Assembly (NCBI GenBank): GCA_029959085.1
Contig: JARWIR010000031.1
Span: forward strand, 8,742,001-8,806,000
From: Nemophila menziesii
Lineage: Eukaryota > Streptophyta > Magnoliopsida > Boraginales > Hydrophyllaceae
Direction: 5' to 3'
DNA: 64,000 bases
Part shown: one piece after another, positions 40,253 to 52,517 of the stretch
Position numbering within the stretch: position 1 is the stretch's first letter
Layout of the letters: every line of letters begins with the position of its first letter
Position numbers and translations under genes: made by a program
Notes under the pieces: model-generated
What the model was told of the DNA's origin: nothing
Seen by the model: only the letters and a program-made list of their open reading frames with translations
The model's database searches: none

Positions 40253-41875
40253 TAGATCAATGTAGATATGTTAAAATACTAGATATATACATAAATATAT
40301 TAGAAATAATTATTAAAAAAATGATGTTATATAAACAAAAAATTTGAATATTACAAATCAAATCATTAGATTTATAATATATTTTGTATACTAGTATTAA
40401 ATCGTTTAACTAGTATATTTTGTTTTGTTGTACCATAACTTATACAAATATATGAAAATTTAAAAGGAACAATTAAGTGCATCCTACTTTATTATATAAA
40501 TACTCTAACCAAAAGTAAAAAACACAACGTATGGCATACATGAGTAATGTGAAACAAAATAAAGAAAAACCATCGATTACATATTTGAAACAAAATTAAA
40601 GAAAGACAACCAAAGAAAAAAAATTCATCGGTTGCAAATTTAATGTATAATTATAACAAGATGTATCATTTGTCTCGTTTTTCGTGTCATATGAATGAAA
40701 CACAACTTATCGTGTGTTTAACTTGTATTTACAACATATTTTCTTGTCCTTTTATTTTAATTGATTGCTCCCAAAATGTGAAAAATATTTGATTTTGTAA
40801 CATTTAATGATGCAAAATGTGTCTACATTTAATGAAACACATAAATTTGTGTTTTATTAATATATTACACAAATTAATACATCACATTAGCACGTTAAAT
40901 GCGATCTAGAGTGAAAGTAAATTTTACTAGGAAGTGATCAAAAACAATATTGTCATGTCGATTTTGAACTCAGATGTATTTATAGACCTATACAAGTACA
41001 TATATTTTGTGTTATTTTCATATACATGGTGTAATTAACCTTATTTAAAACTAACTAAATTAATTGTCACAAATAATCACATAATTATCTTTATTTATCA
41101 ATGTTATAAGCTTGTAAGAATTCGTGAATATGATATAAATATATCAACAACTAATTAGTTCAGGCATAACAAGTTAGTATGTTAGGAATCGTTTATTTTA
41201 TTTTATTTTCAATAGACGTAATGATGTGTATAATAGTGTTTTCAATTTTTTAGCCTATAATTTCATCCTTATAAAATATGAGAAACATGAGTATGACCGA
41301 TTCCTTTAAGTATTAATATAATTTTACAAAGCCTATACATGTTCTTGTAAAATTAGTAAAATTTTGTACAAGATTAAAAAATAAAACACACCAATGGGTC
41401 TACAAATCCTATAGAGTTTTAACAATCAATAAAATTTTTATAGTATTTCAATTTATACACCATAATAGTTACGGAAAATATGAAACAAATATTTACAGGC
41501 TTATTTAATAACATTTAATGAAACTTGATTTAAATATGATACACATGTTGGTTTACAATATTATAAAATATGTAAAGTTACATGTACTTTCCGTAAAACT
41601 TAAATTGCAATTCAGTACATGTGTTTGTGGATTGTTTCGTTAATTGTTTCTTACGTTCTATTTAGAATTTTTTTATTCAGTACTATTTAAAAAATCATAA
41701 CTACAAAAATATATTTTTAATAGAGATAGATAATATAGCAACCAAAATAAAACAAAAAAAGATTTCATACACATTTAAATAGATTTATATAAATAAATCT
41801 ATTTATTTTACATAGATAGGTTTAGTAAATATATTTATATTTTTATATAATAAATAAATTAAATACTAATATATA
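39016..41875. repeat. Two tandem D blocks, the second cut by Hel1
   Basis: First D from about 39050 with a long TA tract at 40011-40037 and others at about 40085 and 40222-40246; second D from about 40820. The second reaches its microsatellite ('aatactaatatata') at 41875, where Hel1 begins. Parallel to 1020-3870. Confidence 0.75.
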
Positions 41876-41917
41876 TCTATATTATATTTCGAAGTTTTTC
41901 CTACGGTCCTGATTTAC

Positions 41918-41989
41918 CCACTTAAGTGGTGGCCAGGATCGATTCTGGCAAAATATAAGTGGTGGCCATGATAGATTCTGGCCCCACTT
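41918..41989 (+). repeat. Hel1 5' subterminal palindrome and two 33-bp iterons
   Basis: CCACTTAAGTGG (41918-41929) is a perfect 12-bp palindrome. Units beginning 'aagtggtggccaggatcgat' start at 41924 and 41957, period 33. The second ends in 'ggccccactta', partly complementary to the palindrome. Confidence 0.88.
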
Positions 41990-42039
41990 ATCATTAATAT
42001 CCAAGCAAAATAATAAGAAAAATCTTCCATAACCCATTT

Positions 42040-42545
42040 CACTAATATTCCAACTTCACCGTCCTCACCCTACCCTACACTACCTAACTTCACCAACACT
42101 CACCGTCAAGCCACTACTACGTCATCACCAATACTGCAGCCGGTTCAACTCCCAACAACCAGACCCAAATTCAAGAGTCGTTATCCATGGGATCCATGAT
42201 GCAACTCCATCTCCTCACGCTGTTGCATCCACGATGCAACTCCATCTCATCTCGGTGTTGCTACACACCAACAACAATAATCCCATCTGGATGCGACATA
42301 AACCTCTCATTGCCGATTCAACCACACCAAAAAGGAAACTCAATAGGAAACTCAAAAGGAAACTCAAAAGGAAATACTTAAATAAGTCATTGTTCATCGA
42401 TTTCTCCGTCTATTTTTTGACCACAAACATTCGTTGTTTGGTAATTTTTCTAATTTCTATCTCTTTACCTAATTCATCTCCAAACTCGGAATTCCACTCG
42501 GTATATGAAATCGGTGACCAAATTTACATTCCAGTCCTCTAGCCG
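42040..42545 (+). other. C-rich leader-like segment of Hel1
   Basis: Composition shifts from AT-rich to C-rich, as in plant 5' leaders. A motif 'gatgcaactccatctc' occurs at 42198 and 42233, and a short unit 'aggaaactcaa' repeats about four times between 42333 and 42375. ORFs on both strands (42187-42381, 42234-42542, 42215-42397, 42469-42792) overlap here; none resembles a known protein. It may be a captured promoter-leader piece. Confidence 0.45.
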
Positions 42546-43413
42546 CAGCTCTTCCACTCCATGGTATTGCTCCTACATTTCTGGTAATTTTATTTTTTCT
42601 AAGGTTTTGTATGGTATTGCTTTGCATTCCAGAAGTTTGTGAAAATGTTTGGTGCTTTTGTGCATTTGTAATGATCAAACTACTGATTTGAATTGTCTTG
42701 ATTTGAAATCTGTTAAAGAGAATTATATATAATGTCTGTTTTGTGACATTTGAATTTAATTTTTTGTTTATTAAAAAAATTAGAGTTTGCAATTTTTAGT
42801 GCTTCAAGAACACCTAATCAGGATATATTGTTAGGTCATTCAATCCGACAATTCAAACAATAGGTGAACATGCACATATCATATCAATGAATTAATATTA
42901 ATGAGAATTCATTTGTGGTGATTTAGGATACTCTGGTTCGAGTTAGTGTTTGGTGCATTAGAGAATATGGTGACATGTTAGTTAGTAATACATGATTGTT
43001 TGATATATAAGATCCAATAATTGTGAGTTAAACTTACCTTAAACGTGTTTTTGGGGTGTGAAATTAATTAGATATAAATATGGTGCAGGTAAGTGAGTCT
43101 GGTACAGTAAACGTAGTGGGGGTTGCTATTAAACGTCATATCCGTGATATAAACACTCAAGCTATGTGTTTGATTACATTATTATCATATTCACGTGGTA
43201 ATAACATGATATCATAAGACTTTTCGAAAAGGATAATATGATATAAAGGTAGTTTTAGTAGCTTTGGAAACAAATCCAAGTTTCTCAAGGATCTTTGAAG
43301 ACTGTTAAATCATGGCCACCTGTATTCTACTCTGCTACCCCTGTTAATTGCTGCTATAGAACCTCAATTCAACTCACTATCTCCTACTCATCATAAAACC
43401 ATTATGTAATATA

Positions 43414-43553
43414 ACTAAAGAAGAGGCCGTGAAATTGGAGAATGAGGTTGAGTCACTTAGATCTGAGTTCGAAGGTTTATAGGAGGAAAAGATAGTGGAC
43501 ATACACTATTGGAAGAGAAGAATAAACTTCATAAAGAGTTGGAATATATTAGT
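43414..43553 (+). pseudogene. Coiled-coil exon fragment in Hel1, source gene unidentified
   Basis: From 43414 the frame reads TKEEAVKLENEVESLRSEF and continues to a TAG at 43480-43482 where a Gln codon would fit; a +1-type shift then gives SGHTLLEEKNKLHKELEY. Heptad-like spacing of Leu with dense Glu/Lys suggests a long plant coiled-coil protein. At least one stop and one frameshift make it a broken fragment. I could not name the parent gene. It lies on the element's sense strand, as do the captured exons of Hel2. Confidence 0.5.
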
Positions 43554-44004
43554 TTTGATATTATTTAAATGATCATCTAAGCTAACAATTAAACTTTTAC
43601 ATTAGGTGGATTCAGGGAGCAGCTGTAACTGAAGTAGAATTAGGAGCTTCTAGAAGATTTCAGTTTAATTGTGCTATAACAGAAGAAACCAAATGATCTT
43701 GATACTTTTTGATTACTTGGAGAAATAAAATATGAACTCAATGATTACAATGGAACTGCCATGTTTTGATAGGGATTCAGAAAAGGTTTAATTTTGATTT
43801 TGAATTAGTAACTATTTATTAAATTTGGAACTGAAATTTTCTAATATAATGGAATACTCAGAAAATAATAATTTTTATGTTTTTGGTTCATGTACAGTTG
43901 TAAAAGAATATGAATATTGAAGTACTTGGTGGCGAATGCTTTTACTTGCTTGACAAATACTTGATCAGGTTAGTGAAGATGTTGTTTTTGAGCTACTTGC
44001 TCTA

Positions 44005-44301
44005 TTGGTCCCTATATTATACAAAATTTGCACGGTTGGTCTCTTATGCTTCATAACAAAGAGTTATCATCTATCAACAGCTAACTATTTTTCTTATGAT
44101 GTCTCAGTTTCGATCAGCTGCAAAAAAGGATCATGTAATTATGAACTTGACTTTGTGAAGTTTACGCTCGAGAATTGCCACCATTTATTTGTCTGGAAAC
44201 CATTTACGGTAATATTTCGTTGCTTAATCATTACTTTTTTATCAAATTACGTCCTCTCAGAGCCACCGATCTTCTATTGTAGATTACGAATTGGAGCTTG
44301 A
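44005..44301 (+). other. 98-codon ORF in Hel1, unrecognised
   Basis: Open frame starting MVPILYKICTVGLLCF, with two hydrophobic stretches and several cysteines. No family recognised; the residue mix (Cys, His, Phe, Tyr) is less skewed than in the surrounding AT-driven ORFs. It could be a captured exon read through intron sequence, or chance. Confidence 0.25.
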
Positions 44302-44399
44302 TATTGTTAACTTACGTCTTCTCTATCAAATTAGGAAGTTTACGCAATTTTTATATTGGGATACCAAGTTGTAAAAATCTCTTTGGAGAATGTAAGTTA

Positions 44400-44515
44400 T
44401 CAATTTAGTCTTACACTGCATTTTTTAATTATTTTGCACTTAATATCCATTTGGCACACTGCATTTAGTCTTACACTTTATTTTTTTAATTGGTTTGCAA
44501 TAAACATCATTTGGC
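44400..44515. repeat. Imperfect direct repeat in Hel1
   Basis: 'tttagtcttacact' with its downstream 'aatatccatttgg' / 'aacatcatttgg' context occurs at about 44405 and 44464. Confidence 0.6.
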
Positions 44516-44819
44516 TCAACTGATGGAGTGAGAAATATGTAATTAAGTTATTGTTCACTTGATGTTCTATTGACCAATCTACAAACAAGTCTCACGAATT
44601 ATGTGAGTAGTCATGATTCACACTCCATGAGTTTCTATTGCTTTGTTTAATATTACATGTTGCTTATTATGTGTTGTTTCTGAATATCATGTTATATAAT
44701 ATATAGGAACCTTTGGAAAGCCTTTTGATATTAATGATGTACCCAGGTAGGCTGAGAAGAAAGTTTTTACACTTAATTTTCTCTAAATTGACTAATTATC
44801 TCATTGGAAAACCAGGTAT

Positions 44820-44951
44820 GTATTTCTTCTATTAAAGCATGTTGCAGTTGCGATTCTTCATCAAGTAGCAGATATACCCTCACAGGGAGGTAGATTTGCA
44901 GCATTACTGCATAACACAATATATGCTACGTTTTGGAACAGGGACCCATGA
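44820..44951 (+). pseudogene. Exon-like fragment in Hel1, unrecognised
   Basis: Follows a 'ccag|gt' acceptor-like junction. The frame containing KHVAVAILHQVADIPSQGG and RFAALLHNTIYATFWNRDP is open for about 40 codons and ends in TGA at about 44949. The residue composition is that of a real protein rather than AT-driven noise, but I do not recognise the family. A second piece at about 45360-45470 (frame with MVGLLPHVSLGDIAESTTPA) may come from the same or another gene. Confidence 0.4.
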
Positions 44952-45100
44952 CGCAATTAACCTTTCCACCAAGCCGCTCTCATGCACAAGAAAATCGTTG
45001 TTCCTTAAGGACCATTCTCCACCATCGAGGAACCCAAATTAAGGTAAAAAATTGATGCACTATAAAGTTAATTCACAACACATGAGAGTCAATTTCCAAA

Positions 45101-45178
45101 AAGGTCATATTTTATGTTAATTGTGTTGTACTACTTATTACGGAAAGGTCATATTTTATGTTAATTGTGTTGTACTCC
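45101..45178. repeat. 44-bp direct repeat in Hel1
   Basis: 'aaggtcatattttatgttaa' and the following 'ttgtgttgtact' occur at 45101 and again at 45145. Confidence 0.85.
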
Positions 45179-47180
45179 ATATTAAGGAAGATGTTTGTTC
45201 ATCAGGAACCAGAAACAAGCCTCGCAATTAATTTCTTAAAATGCACAATGCCAAAGAAGGGAGGGAAATTGTGAAAATCGGGAGTCCAGGGATTTAACAC
45301 ATTGAAAAATTGGTGAAGCCTTAGGTCACTAGATGATATTAGAACCAAATTTTGAGACAACCAGACATTCTATGACATGGTTGGGTTATTGCCACATGTT
45401 TCATTGGGTGATATTGCTGAGTCAACCACACCAGCAGCAGAAGGTACTTTTGCTGATCAATCAAAATAGCTATCACATCGAAAACACTAAAATCAGCAAT
45501 TAATCCTATAAATTCTTTTAAGTTGTCATTGTTCCAGTAGATCATCATCAATATTCAAGTAAAACTGGTTAATTACATTTTGTTCAATTCTTTATTTTTT
45601 AATTGAATTGAATTTATATGATTAGTTAGTATAGTTCACCAGCCATTTTCAAGTAAGTCTCATTTTTAACATCTTTTCTAACTCTTCAATCTTTTCCTTT
45701 TTTTTTCTAATAACTCTTCTCCTCCCACTTCTTATCAACAATAACATCTTTTGAAGTATTTACCTAAAATCCTTCATAGAAATTACAGTTAATTTTACTT
45801 TTTTCCCGTGATCTTTATCTATATTGAACTTTTTTGATAAAAATCTTGTTTTTTTTGGTTATTTTCTTCTTTTAGAATCCAACCGAAAAAGCATTCGTTT
45901 CATTAATTTATTTTATGGGGTTTCATTAATTTACATTATAGGGTTTCATTAACTATGTATTTGTTTTCATCTCAATCTTTAAAGTGAAATCATAATGCAC
46001 GTACTATTTATATATATGTTTGTATATTTTACATAATATTATAAACTTTAATATGAACTTTAAATGCATGGATAAATTGGTGAATTTAAATTAATGCTTA
46101 ATTGGTTTAGAATAGTAATTACAGTAATTACAACATTTGTCCTTTGTGCAAGCATTATTGACTGACTTGGTGCATTGAAATAGATTGTTTATATTTTTAA
46201 AGATTTTTTAAATAAATATGGGAACACGTGTTAAGTACAAAAATATCATAGCAAATCAGAGCCATTAAAGCAAGCTCTCTCAAGCATTCAAACGCAAGTC
46301 ATTTTTACATCAGGTATGTTTAATCGATAAAGATCGTTTTTTATTAAAATAGTGAACAAACTCATATATCTGGATTATGGATCATGAAACTATTGTTGAA
46401 TTTGCAGGTTTTGTGAGTGGATCTTTGTTATTTATATTTGACATATAAGTAAATTTTACAGAAAAGTGGCAATGGGTGAATCATTATTTTTCTTTAGTAA
46501 CCTTGACATGTAATTTTATATACATTCAGATAAACGTAATTGTATTATTTAATACTTTTTTTTAAATTTTCAGGATCAATATTTATTAGCAACACACTGA
46601 CAGATACTGTAATTTACACTTTGGTATAAATTGTTGGGTGTATTTGTCTATTTTGCCTAAGCCAAGGACCAATAGTACAGTTTTCCATTTGTATGCATAA
46701 CACATGGGTCTATTTGCCACCTAAAAAAATTAGGTTGTATATGTCAATGGTAATGGTTGTGCTGTTTTTTTCTACTTAACATGACATACCTGTTAAATAT
46801 GTTAGTAAAAAAATTTGTTGGTTATTTTCTTTTCATTTGTTAGTTTGCTCTATTTATATTTAATTGTTAGAACAGTAGATTTTTTTTCTATATTAAAGTG
46901 GTAATAATTGTAAAAAATTACAATCATAATAATTTGATGTCATTCTCTTTTTATTTAATTTTTCTACTCTTATATAATAAACTAATTATTTGAAATATAT
47001 TGTTGGTCTCAACATTAATGTAATGGTCATTACTGTACTGATCTTTAATGTTCTTTTGCATACTTTTATGTAATGGGTGTGATTTTTCCTACCTAATTAA
47101 ATAGAAAATCATCGTGTAGTGTTTATTATATATTGTTCTTATGTAAAATAACTTACAATTATACTTACTAACACAACACA

Positions 47181-47238
47181 ATAGTGGAATGGAACGGTTA
47201 ACATAGCTCATAGTGGAACGGGACGGTTAACATAGCTT
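47181..47238. repeat. 29-bp tandem repeat in Hel1
   Basis: Two head-to-tail units starting 'atagtggaa' (47181 and 47210), each containing 'acggttaacatagct', with two or three differences. Confidence 0.85.
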
Positions 47239-47887
47239 AGAGACTATTAAGTACAAATCAAACTAACCCAGTATTATATAATTTTTTAGCAAAAGTATAA
47301 ATTTTTACTCATTCAATCTATAATTAATTTATACTTTAAATTATCTGACTAAATATTGATATAAATTATAAATTTATACTTTTGCGAATTACGTATAATA
47401 GTGTGGAGTTATTAAAATTAATGTGTGAGTTGTGTGTAAATTTATCAAATCATAAAAGTATAAAAATAACAAAATCGTTCATTATAATTGATCAATTTTT
47501 ACATAGCGCCTTCATGCACTAGATGTCCATTAGTATAATCACTTAATAACTACTTCACTCAGGTCTTTTTCCGTGCACTCCTTGAGAATATCGATGTAGA
47601 GTATCATATTTAACAACTTTACCTCCTTAGTCATTTTGGAAGGCATTAAAAGCTTATATCGATCATAAATTAGGGACGTCTTCTTTAAGTTTTAAATCGC
47701 CATTTGTATTTGATAACCTAAGAACTTTATTAAATTTATGTTGTCTATTATTTTTGTTGCTTTCATATTCAATAGGTATAATAACTTTAATTTTGTTGAT
47801 ATTCATGCCTCTACTAAAGTGTCTCCTTCAGTTCTTGACTCAAATGTAAGTTTCATTGTATATTTATGTAGAATTTATATTTTTGTA

Positions 47888-47901
47888 GTGTCTTCAGACA
47901 C
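47888..47901 (+). other. Helitron 3' subterminal hairpin (Hel1)
   Basis: GTGTCT-TC-AGACAC, 6-bp stem, 13 bases before the terminal CTAG. Same stem as Hel3, with a different two-base loop. Confidence 0.88.
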
Positions 47902-47914
47902 GGGCTATACCTAG

Positions 47915-48487
47915 TATATATATGTGTGTGTTAATAGATGCATTAACATAGGGAGGAAACTAGACCGGGACGATCCAATTCACCAAAGAACTAAAAGTTA
48001 GGCTTAAGAGAATAAAATTATGTTTATTATTCACATTAATTGGGAATCTAGATTCTAGCTAAGCCTATGCTTAATTCAAATAAAAGAGATATTTACTATT
48101 CACATTATTTGTGACTAAAGAAGACATCTAACATCTCATGTATATTCTTACATATTTATTGACACCGATGAATTTAACCCTATAAACATCTATGTATATT
48201 ATTTTTATTCTATTAGGAATAAACACTTCTTATATATAGTTCCACCTTTTAATCCCCCTCCCGGGTGTAATTCATAAAAATAGGGATAATAAATTACATG
48301 GACTTTATAATGAAAAAAACTTTATACAAGATAATATGAAATACGTATAAATAAATATCAATTAAGAAAAACCCCTAAATTCATACAAAAAGCCTCAACT
48401 CATAATTCTAAGGTTTATAAGAAATCGTCATAAGCTAATGAAGAGAGTATTTTATGAATAATATAAAGTTAAGCATAATCATAACTC
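47915..48487. repeat. 27-bp D flank, then B-block fragment
   Basis: After Hel1 the D block continues for only 27 bases ('tatatatatgtgtgtgttaa') and switches at about 47942 to a B fragment starting 'ttaacatagggaggaaacta', equivalent to 37028. The fragment ends at 48487 in mid-block and joins C. Confidence 0.75.
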
Positions 48488-49925
48488 AACAAATTAATTC
48501 TCTTAATTTTGTTTTGTAAAATGTTAATATTGTATGCAAATATTTGTGACTTAAATGAATATCACAACAACCTACACCATGCACGTGACATAACCATGAT
48601 TATAATGAGCGACTAAATCATTTAGAAAGCACATGTATATTTAAGTCAAAGGCACTCATATTTTGGTATTTAGATATCGATTAAGTATTTGGTATATTGG
48701 GGTAGAGTAAAAAAATGCAACTGGATCACACAGAACATAGATTTTGTGTTATTTTCATACACATTGTGTAATTAACCTCATTGCAAACTACCTAAATTAA
48801 TTGCCACAAATAATAAAATAATAAGCTTTGTTTATTAATGTTATAAGCTTGTATGCAATTATGAATATGATATAAATATATCAAAAACTAATTAGTTGTG
48901 ACATAACTAATCTCTTAGCGTGTAATACAAGTTAGTATATTAGGAATAGTTTATTTTATTTTATTTTCAATAGACGTATAAATGTGGTGTATAATAACGT
49001 TTTAAATTTTTTAGCCCATATTTTCATCCTTATAAGACATGAGTATTACTGATTCCTTTAAGTATTAATATAATTTGACAAAGTCTATACTTAATATTGT
49101 AAAATTAGTAAAATTGTGTACAAGATTAAAAACATTAAACACACAAAGTCTACAAATCCTATAGAGTTTTTACAATCCATAATAATCTTATAGAATTTCT
49201 AATGAATACACCATAATAGTTATTACTGCAAATATGAAAGAAATATATATACTGTTATTTAATCACTTTTAATGAAATTAATTCAAATTTAATACACATG
49301 TTTGCTTGAAATATGATATAATATGTAAAGTTACATGTACATTCCATAAAATTTAAATGGAAATATAATACATGTGTCTGTGGATTGATTTATTAATTGT
49401 TTCTTACTTTCTATTTAAATATTTTTTATTCACTACCATTTCATAAATCGTACCTACATAAACATATTTTTAAGAGAACTACATAACATAACAACAAACA
49501 TAAAATAAAGATTTCATACACAAGTAAAGAAAATAAATATAAAAATCTATTTATTATATATAGATATGTTTGATAAATATATTTATGTCTTTATATGAAA
49601 AACTAATGAAATACTAATATATATATATATGTGTGTGTATGTGAAAAGAATCATATTTGAAAATTTTAAAAAAATATATCCCTATATTTGCATATATAAT
49701 AAATAAACAATATATGAATATATATATATAATTTAAAATTTTGCAAGATCAATAATAAAAATATATAGATCTATACAAAAAATATAGATCTATATAAATA
49801 TGTTAAATACTTAGACATATACATAAATATGGTATAAAACTTTATCAAAAGTATGATGTTTTAAACAAAATAATTATTATATGATTTTGGTGTAATAGTA
49901 TTGAATCGTTTAATTAGTTATTATA
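48488..49925. repeat. C part and D block
   Basis: C from 'caaattaattctcttaattt'; D from about 48735, closely parallel to 7061-8245 (same truncated start), with the microsatellite near 49615. No gene. Confidence 0.7.
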
Positions 49926-50900
49926 GTATATAAAAATATGATAAATTAATATTGTTGGAGAGAAATATGAATTGAAACTGAGAGTTAAGTTTTAGATTGT
50001 ACATATTTTTACAACTTATTAGGTCGAGTGACAGAGAGTTTATGTGGGTTTAAGTAAAGCAAGCAGAATTTATAAATAGTGAGCTTAAAAAACCGACCAA
50101 TGATGGGCCTAAATAAAGAAAAGCCTCCATTTTAACCTTTGCTTTGATCGATTTACGTCAGGTTCATACTCAATCATAACTACCACTACTTAAGAAGAGT
50201 TTATATATGAAATATATAAGCACTAGATATGACCCGTTCTTGAAGACATTTCCAATCAGTTAATTCTACTTTTACAAATGTTATAATAATAAAAAGGGAG
50301 GGTGATGTGATTATAAACGAGAAGATGAGAAATTAATGGGAATTATGAGAGGTTTTTGGGGATTTTGACTTTTAATAGGAAGAGTTAGGTGTATACTACT
50401 TTATTATGTAAATACTCGAACTAAATGTTGAAAAAATATATCACATACATATGTAGTGTGAACCCAATTAAAGACAACCCATCAATGACATATTTTGTAT
50501 AAATTAAAAGAAAGACATAAAATTTTATATATATTAGGTGTGAAACAAAAAAACTCATTGTTTGCATATTTAATGTAGAATTATAACAAGACATATCGTT
50601 TGTCTAATTTCTTGTGTGAAATCAAAGAAACATGGCTTACCGTGAGTTTAACTTGGACATAAAATATCTTTTCTTGTTCTTTTTTCAAATAAATTTATCT
50701 ACAAATATTTTTAACATTTGTGGTATAATAGTACTTAATAATTAATTACATTATTAGTATGTGAATTTTAGTTCAAGAAACATATATACTTACATTTACA
50801 CATATGTAAAAAAAATTCCCCTAAAATAAACAAACTCAATTTTCACATTTCAAGTATTTCAAAATAACAATAAACAATTTACATAGATTTATCAAGGGTG
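49926..50900. repeat. E block with the clearest fossil Helitron end (50222)
   Basis: Same order as 8246-9235. CTAG at 50223-50226, then 'atatgacccgttcttgaaga'. No gene. Confidence 0.68.
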
Positions 50901-51420
50901 ACTGATATGGGTGTTTTTTAGACCAATTTAATCGCCAATAAAAAACATTTTGCTAGATTATTTTCCAAATAATTTACTACAAGTGATAATTAGTACGAAC
51001 CACCACTAAGTAATTGAGTATTAGTATTATTCATCTCCGACCACTACCCACCGTCCACTGCTGGCACCACCACCTAGGGAGTACTCTTAGTTTCATTGAC
51101 TACAAAACCATTGAGTATATATGATATTTTTCTTTAAAAACCATCCACCGACCACCAACACAGCCACCCAAGCGTACTTAGTGATTCAATGAGTACGAAA
51201 TAACTAAGTACGAAAATCGTGGATTAGAGAAATCACTAATTATAAAATTCATGAGTATATTCAGTTAATCTCTAACTATGCTTAGACAATCAGCAAAACT
51301 AAACTCCAAATCATTGAGTATACTCCGTGATTTCTAAATGTTACCTAAAAAATGGCACACATTTATTTTTATGATTGAACCAATAAAAAATAAATAAATC
51401 TATTATACCTATAAGAAAAA
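50901..51420. repeat. F block
   Basis: Parallel to 9236-9730. Hairpin at about 51174-51213 with one mismatch. No GGT-rich island here. Confidence 0.68.
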
Positions 51421-52517
51421 AAATATATGTAAAAAGTTATACAATATTTAAAGAAAAAAATTAAATAATCATGTTGAATGTTATATATCTAGGTTGAATG
51501 TTACTCCAAGAAAAAAAAGCACATCAAATAATCATGAACAACAAAATCTCATAAAAAAGTTTTGCCTCGATAGATCTGTTATTTCAAACTCAACCACTCA
51601 AACTCCAATCTACAATGTAAACATAGATCTACCAATAGAAAATAGTCTGGATGGTTGAGTAGGTTGAAGAAGAAGAGTATTTTGAGAGGTGGTTTAGATA
51701 TTCTAGGTGTTAAATGTGATGAATGTGTCTTTATGTACATATATATAAATATGATATTTAAAAATATCTCTTCAAGACCCGTTGACAAAGATCCCATCTA
51801 TAATTTTCGAAATAAGCCGTAATTTACTCAATTCTAATATTAGATTATATATCATAACATTTGTCACAATAAGAAGATTGTAGTAAAATCCTATGACTAT
51901 GTTAAAATTGTAGTAATGTTTTATTAGATATAAAAAAATTCTACCAATATTCATAAGCGAATTTACAATCTTATCGACAATCATGACAATTCATCACAAT
52001 CATTTATCTTTAGGAGATATATGCTGTGATGAATTGACATGATCACGATTAGATTGTAATCATTTATGTTTTCTAGAAGATTAGAATAAACATGATTGTT
52101 AAACCTTTAAAGCTGGATCGATGTTTATAAGAGTTTCACAGAAGGGGATGTATATGGTGTAGATTTTCATAATATATATTGTTAGGGAAATGTTTAGAAA
52201 TAGTTGTTGTGTTGATGGAAAAATATTAATGAATAGCATCTATTTATATGTGAGTAGATGGCTAAAAAGGGAATGAACAAGAAGCTTCCAGATTTCAAAA
52301 ATCATCAAGTTTGATTATATAACAATATATATATATATATAAAATTGTTAATCAAAGATGATTAATATAAGAATGTAAAAGACACGGGTGTGATCGCTTT
52401 AGAGCCGTCTCTCAACATATATAAAAGATGGCTTAGTTTATCCCCTTATATTTGATGGTTGGGATCGCTCCAAAAAATATATAACTAATATTATGGACAC
52501 ACTATAATTTAATAATA
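51421..52517. repeat. G block, full length
   Basis: Closest relative of 22621-23296 (shared 'gacacgggtgtgatcgcttt'), but with the foldback intact. Ends at 52517|52518, the third empty Hel3 site. The ORFs at 51579-51797 and 51772-51984 (both minus) are not conserved in other G copies. Confidence 0.72.
51963..52059. repeat. 97-bp foldback (copy 3) with paired substitutions
   Basis: Inner arms read CAATTCATCA and TGATGAATTG, whereas copies 1 and 2 read CATTTCATCA and TGATGAAATG: one base changed on each arm so that pairing is kept. The outer arms also pair better here than in copy 1. Confidence 0.82.

Larger units (their letters stand above)
41876..47914 (+). mobile_element. Non-autonomous Helitron Hel1 (6.04 kb)
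   Basis: Starts with TC at 41876, preceded by host A; ends with CTAG at 47911-47914, followed by host T. A 3' hairpin lies 13 bases before the end. The first 150 bp are almost identical to Hel2. The flanks 'actaatata' and 'tatatatatgtgtgtg' join into the TA/TG microsatellite of a D block, as seen uninterrupted at about 3850-3894. The interior has a C-rich leader-like stretch, exon-like ORFs I could not identify, and several short duplications. No Rep/helicase motif was seen, so the element would depend on a partner for movement. Confidence 0.93.
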
